Shown piece by piece: positions 26,453 to 34,904 of a stretch of DNA of 64,000 nt. The notes beneath the pieces were generated by a model. That model worked only from the letters and a program-made list of their open reading frames with translations. It searched no databases and was not told the DNA's origin. How positions within the stretch are numbered: the first letter of the stretch is position 1; each line of letters begins with the position of its first letter. The stretch is from Vibrio maritimus. Its GTDB lineage: Bacteria; Pseudomonadota; Gammaproteobacteria; Enterobacterales; Vibrionaceae. Where the stretch lies: the NCBI RefSeq assembly GCF_021441885.1, contig NZ_CP090438.1, positions 2,790,001 through 2,854,000 of the forward strand, written 5' to 3'. A program made the position numbers and the translations under genes.

Positions 26453-26472
26453 CACCATCAGAGCGAACGAGA

Positions 26473-26730
26473 TTACTCTTCGTTTTCTGCTGCCGCCGCT
26501 GCTGCTTTCGCTGCGCGTGCTTCCGCTTTACGCTCATTGCGCTTTGCTTGGTTTTCGATAAAACCAGCGAGCTCTTTCTCCGCCCACGCTTGAGCCAATT
26601 CTTGGCTCTCAAAGCCCATCTCACGCTTAGACACAACCGTGCGACGAGAAGTCACTTGACGAATGATCTCTGCAGACCAACCGTTACGCTTTTCCGTTAG
26701 ACGGATAGTAAATTTTTTATTTTCAGACAT
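26473..26730 (-). CDS. DUF3622 domain protein
   Basis: Small conserved protein typical of Vibrio and relatives, function unknown. It is 85 residues. The N-terminal part FTIRLTEKRNGWSAEIIRQV and KREMGFESQELAQAWAEKEL is the conserved domain. The C-terminal third is a charged and alanine-rich helix (ERKAEARAAKAAAAAAENEE) that could form a coiled coil. No signal peptide or membrane segment is present. A long Lys/Arg-rich frame on the same strand here is only a shadow. Confidence 0.8.
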   Translation of the reverse strand: MSENKKFTIRLTEKRNGWSAEIIRQVTSRRTVVSKREMGFESQELAQAWAEKELAGFIENQAKRNERKAEARAAKAAAAAAENEE

Positions 26731-26848
26731 TTATGTATTTCCTAAAGACTTTGTTAAGGGATATTCCAGCAATGTAATACTGACCATCCCTAAGCCAGCG
26801 CGGTATTAGAACACAAATCGAGCGCTGACGCTCAGAGTTTTTATAAGA

Positions 26849-26878
26849 AAAAGTCCCCAGTGTTTCCACTGAGGACTT
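26849..26878 (-). terminator. purL terminator
   Basis: AAGTCCTCAGTG pairs with CACTGGGGACTT (one G-T) around GAAA, followed on the minus strand by TTTCTTATAAAA. Confidence 0.85.
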
Positions 26879-26924
26879 CATTAACTATTGGGTTGTAACC
26901 TTTGAGGCAGTTGCCTTAGCTTGA

Positions 26925-29900
26925 TTACTTACCAACGTTCACGCGAGCGTTGCGGAACATGCGCATCCAAGCACTGTCTTCACCCCAAGACTCTGGCGCC
27001 CAAGAATTAGCAACCGTACGGAATACACGCTCTGGGTGCGGCATCATGATAGTCACACGACCGTCACGAGTCGTTAGACCTGTGATTGCGTTTGGTGAAC
27101 CGTTCGGGTTGTTTGGATATTGCTGCGTTGGGTTACCGTGGTTATCAACGTAACGCACTGCTACCGTACCTGAAGCTTCAATCGCATTTAGGTGGTCAGT
27201 GTCGCGAACCTCTACGCGGCCTTCGCCGTGAGAAACTGCGATTGGCATACGTGAACCTTCCATGCCATCGAAGAAGATAGAGTCAGACTTCTGAACTTCT
27301 ACTAGGCTAAAGCGAGCTTCAAAACGCTCAGATTCGTTACGAACGAAGCGTGGCCACAGGTCTGCACCTGGGATCAGCTCTTTTAGGTTCGATAGCATCT
27401 GACATCCGTTACACACACCTAGTGAGAAGGTGTCTTCACGGTGGAAGAAGTTCTGGAACTGGTCACGTGCTTGGTCGTTGAACAGGATAGACTTCGCCCA
27501 ACCTTCACCCGCACCTAGAACGTCACCGTAAGAGAAGCCACCACAAGCCACAAGACCTTGGTACTCTTCTAGAACCGCTTGCCCCGTCAGGATGTCGCTC
27601 ATGTGGATGTCTGTTGCTTCAAAGCCAGCACGGTCAAACGCCGCTGCCATTTCAACGTGAGAGTTAACACCCTGCTCACGAAGAATTGCCATCTTAGGCT
27701 TAGCGCCCGTCGCGATGTATGGCGCTGCAACGTCTTCTTTAACGTCGAAGCTCAGTTTCACGTTTAGACCAGGGTCAGAGTTGTCTTTCTTCGCTTCGTG
27801 CTCTTGGTCTGCACACGCAGAGTTGTCACGTAGAGACTGCATCTTGTGTGTAGTTTCAGCCCAGATAGTACGTAGCTCTGTACGAGAGCGCTCAATCACA
27901 ACCGCATCACCAGAAGTGATAACGAAGTCATCAGACGCTTCAACGCTGCCGATTACGTGAGAGCATGCTTCTAGGCCGTTCGCCGCTAGAACCGCTTTCA
28001 CTGCTTCTAGGTCGTCATTCTTAACCTGAACAACCGCACCTAGTTCTTCGTTAAATAGTGCCGCTAATGCATCTTCGCCTAGGCTGGCAATATCTGCTTT
28101 CACACCACAGTGACCCGCGAATGCCATCTCAGCAAGCGTAACGAATAGACCACCATCACCTTTATCGTGGTAAGCCACTAGCTTGTCATCACGAACAAGG
28201 GTTTGCATCGCATCGAAGAAACCTTTTAGCTGCTCTGCGTTATCGACGTCTGCTGGCTTATCACCAAGCTGCTTGTAAACCTGTGCCAATGCCGTTGCGC
28301 CTAGACGGTTTTTACCGTTACCAAGATCAACAAGAACAAGAGACGATTCACCTTTGTCAGTGCGAAGCTGCGGCGTGACCGTCTTACGAACATCTTCCAC
28401 ACGACCAAACGCAGTGATAACCAGTGAAAGTGGCGACGTGACTTCTTTGTCTTCACCGTTCTCGTTCCACTTGGTCTTCATCGACATTGAGTCTTTACCT
28501 ACTGGAATCGTTAGGCCCAGTGCTGGACATAGCTCTTCACCTACCGCTTTCACCGCTTCGTAAAGACCTGCGTCTTCACCTGGGTGACCCGCTGGAGACA
28601 TCCAGTTAGCTGACAGCTTGATACGCTTGATATCGCCGATGTCTGTCGCTGCAATGTTAGTTAGAGACTCACCTACCGCTAGACGAGCAGACGCGCCAAA
28701 GTCTAGTAGAGCAACTGGTGTGCGCTCACCCATAGACATCGCTTCACCGTGGTAAGTATCGTAGCTCGCTGCTGTTACTGCGCAGTTTGCTACCGGCACC
28801 TGCCAAGGACCCACCATCTGGTCACGAGCAACAAGGCCTGTCACCGTGCGGTCACCGATGGTGATTAGGAAAGTTTTCTCTGCAACTGTTGGTAGACGAA
28901 GAACGCGGTCAACCGCATCGTTCATTTCAATGCCTTCACGAGAGATCGCAGGGCTGTCTACTTTCAGTGTTTTCGCATCACGGTGCATCTTCGGCGTTTT
29001 GCCAAGAAGGATGTCCATCGGCATGTCGATTGGCGTGTTGTCGAAGTGTGAATCTTCAAGTTTCAGTTCACGCTCTTCTGTTGCCACACCCACTACTGCG
29101 TAAGGTGCGCGCTCACGCTTACAGATAGCATCGAATGCTTCCATGTTCTCTGGCGCTACCGCCATTACATAGCGTTCTTGAGATTCGTTACACCAGATCT
29201 CAAGTGGGCTCATGCCTGGCTCATCGTTTGGTACGTCACGAAGCTGGAAGATACCACCGCGCTCACCATCATCAACAAGCTCAGGAAGTGCGTTTGAGAT
29301 ACCGCCCGCGCCCACATCGTGGATAAATGCGATTGGGTTGTCTTCACCTAGCTGCCAGCAGCGGTCGATCACTTCTTGACAGCGACGTTCCATCTCTGGG
29401 TTTTCACGCTGTACTGACGCAAAGTCTAGGTCTTCAGCAGACTGACCAGATGCCATAGAAGACGCTGCACCGCCACCAAGACCGATGTTCATTGCAGGAC
29501 CACCAAGTACAATTAGGCTTGCACCTACAGGGATCTCTTTCTTCTGAACGTGCTCATCACGGATGTTACCCATACCACCAGCAATCATGATCGGCTTGTG
29601 GTAACCACGCACTTCTTCACCTGCGTGTGATGTAACTTTCTCTTCGTAAGTACGGAAGTAACCCAGTAGGTTTGGACGACCAAATTCGTTGTTAAATGCC
29701 GCGCCACCTAGTGGACCTTCTAGCATGATATCTAGGGCGTTAACGATACGGCCTGGCTTACCAAAGTCGGTTTCCCAAGGCTGTTCGAAGCCAGGAATGC
29801 GAAGGTTAGACGTTGTGAAACCAACAAGACCTGCTTTTGGCTTACCGCCAATACCTGTTGCGCCTTCGTCACGGATTTCACCGCCACTACCTGTCGATGC

Positions 29901-30824
29901 ACCCGGCCATGGAGAAATCGCTGTTGGGTGGTTGTGTGTTTCCACCTTCATTAGGATGTGCGCTTTCTCGTGGTTGTAGCCGTATTGACGTGTTTTTGGA
30001 TCTGGGAAGAAACGACCCACTTCAGAGCCTTCCATAACCGCTGCATTATCTTTGTATGCAGACAGGACGTGGTCTGGTGTCGTTTCAAATGTGTTTTTGA
30101 TCATCTTGAATAGCGACTTGTCTTGCTTAACGCCGTCGATAGTCCAATCTGCGTTGAAGATCTTGTGACGACAGTGCTCAGAGTTCGCCTGTGCAAACAT
30201 CATCAATTCGATGTCTGTTGGGTTGCGCTCTAGCTTAGTCACAAAGCTTTCAACTAGGTAATCAATTTCATCTTCTGCAAGTGCAAGACCAAGCGTCACG
30301 TTCGCTTCTTCTAGTGCTTTGCGACCGCCTGTTAGTAGATCAACATCGGCAACTGGTGCTGGCTCTGCGACTTGGAACAGCGCTGCCGCTGATTCGAAGT
30401 CAGAGAAAACCACTTCCATCATGCGATCGTGGATCACTGCTTTAAGCTCAACAAGTTGAAGCTCAGTCAGTTCGCTTGATGTCTCTACATAGTAAGCAGT
30501 ACCGCGCTCTAGACGAGTCACTTTGTCTAGGCCACAGTTGTTCGCAATATCCGTAGATTTAGAGGACCATGGCGAGATGGTGCCAGGGCGAGGTGTCACT
30601 AGTAGCAGTGTGCCTGTTGGCTCGTGCTCTTCGATAGTTGGACCGTAAGTCAGCAACTTCTCTAATTTTTCAACTTCAGACTCATCCAGGTCTGCCGTTA
30701 GGTCGGCAAAGTGGGCAAACTCAGCGTAAATACCTGTTACTGGTAGGTTTAGTTCACGACAAAGCTCTAGTAGCTTGTTAACACGAAACTCAGAAAGAGC
30801 TGGGGAACCACGCAAAATTCTCAT
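26925..30824 (-). CDS. purL: Phosphoribosylformylglycinamidine synthase (large, single-chain)
   Basis: Fourth step of purine synthesis: FGAR + glutamine + ATP to FGAM. At 1299 residues it is the long proteobacterial form: an N-terminal PurS-like domain, a linker, two AIRS-type halves (for example VKVETHNHPTAISPWPGAS-like and HDVGAGGISNALPEL), and a C-terminal class I glutamine amidotransferase with the nucleophile in GVCNGCQML near residue 1140 and MMPHPERVFR near the end. A PurR box lies upstream. Divergent from mltF, the E. coli arrangement. Confidence 0.98.
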   Translation of the reverse strand: MRILRGSPALSEFRVNKLLELCRELNLPVTGIYAEFAHFADLTADLDESEVEKLEKLLTYGPTIEEHEPTGTLLLVTPRPGTISPWSSKSTDIANNCGLDKVTRLERGTAYYVETSSELTELQLVELKAVIHDRMMEVVFSDFESAAALFQVAEPAPVADVDLLTGGRKALEEANVTLGLALAEDEIDYLVESFVTKLERNPTDIELMMFAQANSEHCRHKIFNADWTIDGVKQDKSLFKMIKNTFETTPDHVLSAYKDNAAVMEGSEVGRFFPDPKTRQYGYNHEKAHILMKVETHNHPTAISPWPGASTGSGGEIRDEGATGIGGKPKAGLVGFTTSNLRIPGFEQPWETDFGKPGRIVNALDIMLEGPLGGAAFNNEFGRPNLLGYFRTYEEKVTSHAGEEVRGYHKPIMIAGGMGNIRDEHVQKKEIPVGASLIVLGGPAMNIGLGGGAASSMASGQSAEDLDFASVQRENPEMERRCQEVIDRCWQLGEDNPIAFIHDVGAGGISNALPELVDDGERGGIFQLRDVPNDEPGMSPLEIWCNESQERYVMAVAPENMEAFDAICKRERAPYAVVGVATEERELKLEDSHFDNTPIDMPMDILLGKTPKMHRDAKTLKVDSPAISREGIEMNDAVDRVLRLPTVAEKTFLITIGDRTVTGLVARDQMVGPWQVPVANCAVTAASYDTYHGEAMSMGERTPVALLDFGASARLAVGESLTNIAATDIGDIKRIKLSANWMSPAGHPGEDAGLYEAVKAVGEELCPALGLTIPVGKDSMSMKTKWNENGEDKEVTSPLSLVITAFGRVEDVRKTVTPQLRTDKGESSLVLVDLGNGKNRLGATALAQVYKQLGDKPADVDNAEQLKGFFDAMQTLVRDDKLVAYHDKGDGGLFVTLAEMAFAGHCGVKADIASLGEDALAALFNEELGAVVQVKNDDLEAVKAVLAANGLEACSHVIGSVEASDDFVITSGDAVVIERSRTELRTIWAETTHKMQSLRDNSACADQEHEAKKDNSDPGLNVKLSFDVKEDVAAPYIATGAKPKMAILREQGVNSHVEMAAAFDRAGFEATDIHMSDILTGQAVLEEYQGLVACGGFSYGDVLGAGEGWAKSILFNDQARDQFQNFFHREDTFSLGVCNGCQMLSNLKELIPGADLWPRFVRNESERFEARFSLVEVQKSDSIFFDGMEGSRMPIAVSHGEGRVEVRDTDHLNAIEASGTVAVRYVDNHGNPTQQYPNNPNGSPNAITGLTTRDGRVTIMMPHPERVFRTVANSWAPESWGEDSAWMRMFRNARVNVGK

Positions 30825-30966
30825 GTGCTTAGGTCTCTTATGCAGTTGATTTAGGTGAAATTCTTATAAATTCAATCAGTTAATAGTAAAAACTGAACTT
30901 ATAACGATTTCTCCTACCTTGATGCGGCGGTATTATAGAGGATTTTTTTTTGTGACGTAAGCGTTG

Positions 30967-30982
30967 GCGCAAACGTTTTCGT
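30967..30982. promoter_or_regulatory. PurR operator upstream of purL
   Basis: GCGCAAACGTTTTCGT differs from the PurR consensus ACGCAAACGTTTNCNT only at the first base. It lies about 145 bases upstream of the purL start, in the purL-mltF gap. Purine repression of purL is well established in E. coli; the same control is inferred here. Confidence 0.85.
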
Positions 30983-31120
30983 CATTTTTTTTTGTTTTGC
31001 CGAAATACGCTAGAGATCGATGATAAAGTGACCACTCTCGGGTGTTTCTGCTATCTCGCTTTGCCAAGGACCTCAGCTTTGGTATAAAGACAGCACTAAC
31101 GTTGTGAGATCTATGAATTA

Positions 31121-32695
31121 ATGCAAAGTCTTTCTGCTGCTCGCTGGCCTAATCGTCGCTGGTTAAAATTGCTATCTGTGTGCCTTTTCTCAATCGGGTT
31201 GGCTGGCTGCCAAATCGATTCTGATCCTAAAAGTGAACTCGAAAACATCAAAGAACGCGGTGTACTTCGCGTAGGTACACTCAATAATCAGCTCTCTTAC
31301 TATATTGGTCCTGATGGCCCTACTGGCCTCGATTATGAATTAGCCAGACAGTTTGCAGACGCATTGGGCGTTCGTTTAGAGATGAAACCTGCTTATCGTC
31401 AAGCAAGCCTATTCCCTGCTCTGCAAAAGGGTGAGATCGATATTATTGCGGCTGGACTTAGTCAGTCTCCAGAGCGTATTCAAGGCTTTCGCGCTGGGCC
31501 CGCTTACTACTATGTCAGTCAACAGGTCGTCTATAAGAAAGGTCAGTGGCGTCCGCGTAACCTTGAGCAACTCCTCAACAACCAGCAAGAGTTAATCGAT
31601 CAAGCTGATGGCGAAGAAGTGTTTGCGATTGTCAAAGACTCACACTTTGAAAAGACCATGGCAACGGTGACCGAAGAACATCCAGAGATCCGCTATTACA
31701 TCGACGCGAATGCTGACGTCAACGACCTGCTGAAACAAGTCTCCGAGGGCAAACTGAAATTCACCATGGCGGACTCTGTTGAGCTTTCTCTGTCACAGCG
31801 CATCTATCCCGACCTGGCCCTCGCCTTTGAGATGACTGAAGATCAGCCAATCTCTTGGTACATGCGTAAATCAGAAGATGAAAGCCTGTATGCCTTGCTT
31901 ATTGAGTTCTTTGGGCAACTTAAACAGACAGGGGATCTAGCAAACCTAGAAGAAAAGTATCTAGGTCATATCGGCGTATTTGATTATGTGGATACCCGCG
32001 CCTTTATCCGAGCGCTCGATAGTAAGCTACCTAAATGGTCACCACTATTTAAAAAGTACTCCAAAGAGTTTGACTGGCGTTTGATTGCCGCTTTGGCGTA
32101 CCAAGAGTCACATTGGAATCCAGTGGCAAAATCACCAACCGGTGTACGCGGGATGATGATGCTGACATTACCGACTGCCAAAAGCGTTAACGTGACCAAT
32201 CGACTCGACCCTGAACAGTCTGTGCGTGGTGGTGTGGAATACCTACGCCGAATTGTTGATCGCGTGCCTGACTCAATCAGTGAGCACGAAAAAATCTGGT
32301 TTGCCCTCGCTTCCTACAATGTTGGTTTCGGCCACATGATGGATGCAAGACGCCTGACAAAACGCCAAGGTGGCGACCCAGATGCGTGGGCGGATGTGAA
32401 AGATCGTTTACCGCTGCTGCGCCAAAAGAAGTTTTACAGTCAGACTCGCTATGGCTACGCGCGAGGCGATGAAGCCCGCAACTACGTGGAAAACATTCGT
32501 CGTTACTATCAAAGCATCATTGGTCATGTCGATAAACAGCTCGCTGCGCAAGCTGAGGAAGAGCTCAGTACCGAAGACTTGATCGTGATTCCACCGCTAC
32601 CACCTGTGTCAGGCGCGGTTTCTAGCGCAGAGGCAACCATCAGTGCCGCGCAATCTACAGAAATACCCGCCGTTGGTGGCAATACAGGTCGCTAA
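31121..32695 (+). CDS. mltF: Membrane-bound lytic murein transglycosylase F
   Basis: Outer-membrane lipoprotein that cleaves the MurNAc-GlcNAc bond of peptidoglycan. The signal peptide ends in the lipobox GLAGC, with lipidated Cys30. An ABC-type solute-binding domain (about residues 40-295) contains GVLRVGTLNNQLSYY. A C-terminal SLT domain contains AYQESHWNPVAKSPTGVRG, with catalytic Glu at 329. It is 524 residues long. A low-complexity Ala/Ser/Thr tail (about residues 480-524) follows. Divergent from purL and separated from tadA by a structured region. Confidence 0.96.
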   Translation: MQSLSAARWPNRRWLKLLSVCLFSIGLAGCQIDSDPKSELENIKERGVLRVGTLNNQLSYYIGPDGPTGLDYELARQFADALGVRLEMKPAYRQASLFPALQKGEIDIIAAGLSQSPERIQGFRAGPAYYYVSQQVVYKKGQWRPRNLEQLLNNQQELIDQADGEEVFAIVKDSHFEKTMATVTEEHPEIRYYIDANADVNDLLKQVSEGKLKFTMADSVELSLSQRIYPDLALAFEMTEDQPISWYMRKSEDESLYALLIEFFGQLKQTGDLANLEEKYLGHIGVFDYVDTRAFIRALDSKLPKWSPLFKKYSKEFDWRLIAALAYQESHWNPVAKSPTGVRGMMMLTLPTAKSVNVTNRLDPEQSVRGGVEYLRRIVDRVPDSISEHEKIWFALASYNVGFGHMMDARRLTKRQGGDPDAWADVKDRLPLLRQKKFYSQTRYGYARGDEARNYVENIRRYYQSIIGHVDKQLAAQAEEELSTEDLIVIPPLPPVSGAVSSAEATISAAQSTEIPAVGGNTGR

Positions 32696-32706
32696 CTATC
32701 ACTCTC

Positions 32707-32747
32707 TTTCAAGTGTGCGAAATCTAGTTCACTTCGCACACTTGAAA
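32707..32747 (+). terminator. Long hairpin downstream of mltF
   Basis: TTTCAAGTGTGCGAA pairs with TTCGCACACTTGAAA (15 bases) around an 11-base loop. No T run follows. It could terminate mltF or form the 5' boundary of the structured RNA that follows. Confidence 0.65.
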
Positions 32748-32766
32748 TCCGACCACTAAGCCCTTA

Positions 32767-33000
32767 CATTACTGTTTGAGACTAGAGGAGACGATCGTCC
32801 TGATCCCTCGACTTTTCTCATCTGGCAGGTACGTCCGTACCATCCACAAACTGTGCATACTTTTTCAGCGGCTCTAGTCAAGAGTAGAAAAAGTGTGTGT
32901 TGGACTCCGACATCGATCCATTGATAAGGACATCTAGTACGTCATTAAGCGTATAGAGTTAGATCGGAGAGGTTTACCAGTAGTGAAAGGAGGTAGTTTT
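32767..33000 (+). promoter_or_regulatory. Structured leader upstream of a small basic ORF
   Basis: This non-coding stretch holds several nested inverted repeats: GGTACG/CGTACC near 32828, an 11-base stem CATACTTTTTC (32856-32866) with GAAAAAGTGTG (32887-32897) enclosing CTCT/AGAG, and CTCCGA (32905-32910) with TCGGAG (32964-32969). It runs straight into a consensus AAAGGAGGT ribosome binding site at about 32985-32994. It looks like a regulatory 5' leader or a small RNA. I do not recognise it as a known family. Confidence 0.5.
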
Positions 33001-33138
33001 ATGCTTGCAAGGAAACGAAAGCAATCTAAACACCTTAATAAGACGGTGGCAGCAAACCGCCGCAAACGTAAGATGGCTAACAATAAGAAGAAAGTTATTT
33101 GGCGTCATCGAGCGTTTATGCAGCTTCTATCTTCATAG
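33001..33138 (+). CDS. Small, highly basic protein (45 aa), unrecognised
   Basis: ATG at 33001 is preceded by GAAAGGAGGTAGTTTT, a near-perfect Shine-Dalgarno at ideal spacing. The product is 45 residues with about 18 Lys/Arg, beginning MLARKRKQSKHLNKTVAANR and ending HRAFMQLLSS. It has no acidic residue, so its charge and composition resemble ribosomal or nucleic-acid-binding peptides. It sits alone between mltF and tadA behind a structured leader. I do not recognise the family. The ribosome binding site argues that it is translated. Confidence 0.6.
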   Translation: MLARKRKQSKHLNKTVAANRRKRKMANNKKKVIWRHRAFMQLLSS

Positions 33139-33263
33139 ATAGCGAGCAGCAACAGCAAAGACAGCAAGCATCTGCGATGCAGATGTTTGCTAAATATCCA
33201 ACCTGGTCACACCAACCTTCAAAATTCTATCTATTTCAATTCTGGATGCTATTCCAACTCTGG

Positions 33264-33299
33264 GCGCTGTTTTTAATCTAGGTGCTGTTTTTAATCTAA
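33264..33299. repeat. 18-base tandem duplication next to the tadA 3' end
   Basis: Two adjacent 18-base units of the form G(C/T)GCTGTTTTTAATCTA(G/A) occupy 33264-33281 and 33282-33299, and a further partial similarity (GTGCT) follows. The repeat ends within a few bases of the tadA stop codon. It is probably a recent slippage duplication. Confidence 0.65.
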
Positions 33300-33302
33300 G
33301 TG

Positions 33303-33845
33303 CTACTCTGATTCTGAACGCCTGGCTTGTTTCGCTGCTTTAATCTCTTTGCGGCGGCGTTTAAAGAATGCTTGCAACTGATGACGGCACTCTTGCTCCA
33401 TCAGTCCTGATTCTACATCAGCATAATGATAAGATGCTTGGCTCTCAAATAGGTTGAGTACTGTGCCAGCTGCTCCTGCTTTTAAATCTGGCGCACCAAA
33501 AACCACCCGCTTTACTCGGCTGTGCAGCAAGGCTCCTGCGCACATAGGGCAAGGCTCTAGGGTGACATACAGGGTGGTATCAAGCAGTCGATAGTTTTCT
33601 AACACTTGTCCAGCTTTGCGTATCACCTGCATTTCGGCGTGCGCGCTGGCATCGTGAGCACCAATAGACTGATTCCATCCTTCAGCGACCACTTCACCAT
33701 CTTTGACAAGCACCGCTCCGACGGGGACTTCTCCCTCTTCTTCTGCGTGAGAGGCAAGCTCCATTGCACGTTGCATGAAGGCATAGTCTTGTTCGCTGAA
33801 AACGTGTTCTGTCGTAGTCGCTGGCGATGTTGGTTTATCGGTCAT
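33303..33845 (-). CDS. tadA: tRNA-specific adenosine deaminase
   Basis: Deaminates A34 to inosine in tRNA-Arg(ACG), giving the wobble base needed to read CGU, CGC and CGA codons. The zinc site is HAE (His69, Glu71) and PCPMC (Cys99, Cys102). It is 180 residues, slightly longer than E. coli (167) because of a Thr/Ser-rich N-terminus. A basic C-terminal tail (FFKRRRKEIKAAKQARR) probably binds tRNA. Its start overlaps the LysR gene stop by 11 bases, so the two are cotranscribed. Confidence 0.97.
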   Translation of the reverse strand: MTDKPTSPATTTEHVFSEQDYAFMQRAMELASHAEEEGEVPVGAVLVKDGEVVAEGWNQSIGAHDASAHAEMQVIRKAGQVLENYRLLDTTLYVTLEPCPMCAGALLHSRVKRVVFGAPDLKAGAAGTVLNLFESQASYHYADVESGLMEQECRHQLQAFFKRRRKEIKAAKQARRSESE

Positions 33846-34722
33846 GAGGCTCTCGGTTTAATGCTTCAGATAAATAGTCGATCAAGGTTCTTATTTTAGA
33901 CGTTAGCATGCGGTTTTGAGGATAGAGTGCCCAGATACCCTCTTGATCCCCACGGTATGGTGTTAATACTTCCACCAGCTCACCCGTCTCCAAATAAGGC
34001 TGCACATAATAGTCGGGAAGCTGCACAATTCCCAATCCTTTTAGTGCGGCATCAACCAGAGCGTAGCCGCTATTGCATTGCACCCTGCCATCAACATGAA
34101 TCAGTCTTTCTGCCCCTTTGTCTTCAAACCGCCAGTATTTGGTTGACCCGCGAAGGCACTGATGGCGTTTTAATTCCGAAAGTGTATGAGGCTCACCGTG
34201 CTTGGCCAGATAGTCTGGACTTGCACAAACGAACATATGACGATCCAACAGTTTGCGCGCCATCATACTAGAGTCATCAAGCTTCCCTAGCCTTACCGCA
34301 AGATCATAACCCTCTTGAACCAGATCCATCTTTTGGTTAGATAACACCAAGTCCAACTCAATCTGAGGGTACTGCAGTAGAAACTCATGCATCAGCGGAG
34401 CCAATACCTGCTCTCCAAAGGTGACTGGCGCGGTCATCTTAATCCGCCCAGTAGGACTGGCTTGCAGCTGTGTGATAGCGAGCTCCGCTAACATGAGCCC
34501 TTCTACAAGTGGCTTACAGTGCTGATAGTAGGTTGCCCCAACCTCTGTGACCGAGACCTTTCTGGTTGTACGAACGAACAACTTCACTGCTAACTTATCT
34601 TCTAACGCCGTGACTCTGCGGCTGATATTGGCAACAGAGGTCGACAGTCGCTCTGCAGCAGCCGTAAAACTCTGCGTCTCTACGACCGCAACAAACTCAT
34701 TAATACCTTCCCAGTTCGCCAT
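33835..34722 (-). CDS. LysR-family transcriptional regulator, probable controller of frmA-fghA
   Basis: 295-residue LTTR. Winged helix-turn-helix at residues 1-60 (FVAVVETQSFTAAAERLSTS, VANISRRVTALEDKL) and a periplasmic-binding-like effector domain from about residue 90. It belongs to the group closest to YafC/CrgA-like regulators (RIKMTAPVTFGEQVLAPLM). It is divergent from the formaldehyde detoxification genes with a 24-base palindrome in the gap, which is typical of an autoregulated LTTR activating its neighbour. The effector is inferred to be linked to formaldehyde or S-hydroxymethylglutathione. Confidence 0.92.
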   Translation of the reverse strand: MANWEGINEFVAVVETQSFTAAAERLSTSVANISRRVTALEDKLAVKLFVRTTRKVSVTEVGATYYQHCKPLVEGLMLAELAITQLQASPTGRIKMTAPVTFGEQVLAPLMHEFLLQYPQIELDLVLSNQKMDLVQEGYDLAVRLGKLDDSSMMARKLLDRHMFVCASPDYLAKHGEPHTLSELKRHQCLRGSTKYWRFEDKGAERLIHVDGRVQCNSGYALVDAALKGLGIVQLPDYYVQPYLETGELVEVLTPYRGDQEGIWALYPQNRMLTSKIRTLIDYLSEALNREPHDR

Positions 34723-34732
34723 AGACCAATCT

Positions 34733-34756
34733 CACTATTACAAATAAGTAATAGTG
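34733..34756. promoter_or_regulatory. Palindromic LTTR operator between the LysR gene and frmA
   Basis: CACTATTAC-AAATAA-GTAATAGTG: nine-base perfect arms around six bases, lying 11-34 bases upstream of the LysR start. The inner ATTAC-N6-GTAAT fits the size of LysR-type recognition sites. Binding by the adjacent regulator is inferred. Confidence 0.75.
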
Positions 34757-34904
34757 TATTTCAAATTCTCGTGATTATCATTTTTTAAGAAACAAATATA
34801 CTCCTTGTCATTCGATGCAAACGGAGTGAAGTGAACTAACCTTATTGAGTTAGCCGTTTGTGTTCTTAAGTAAAGATTCGTGACCTTGAAGGAAAGGAAA
34901 AACC

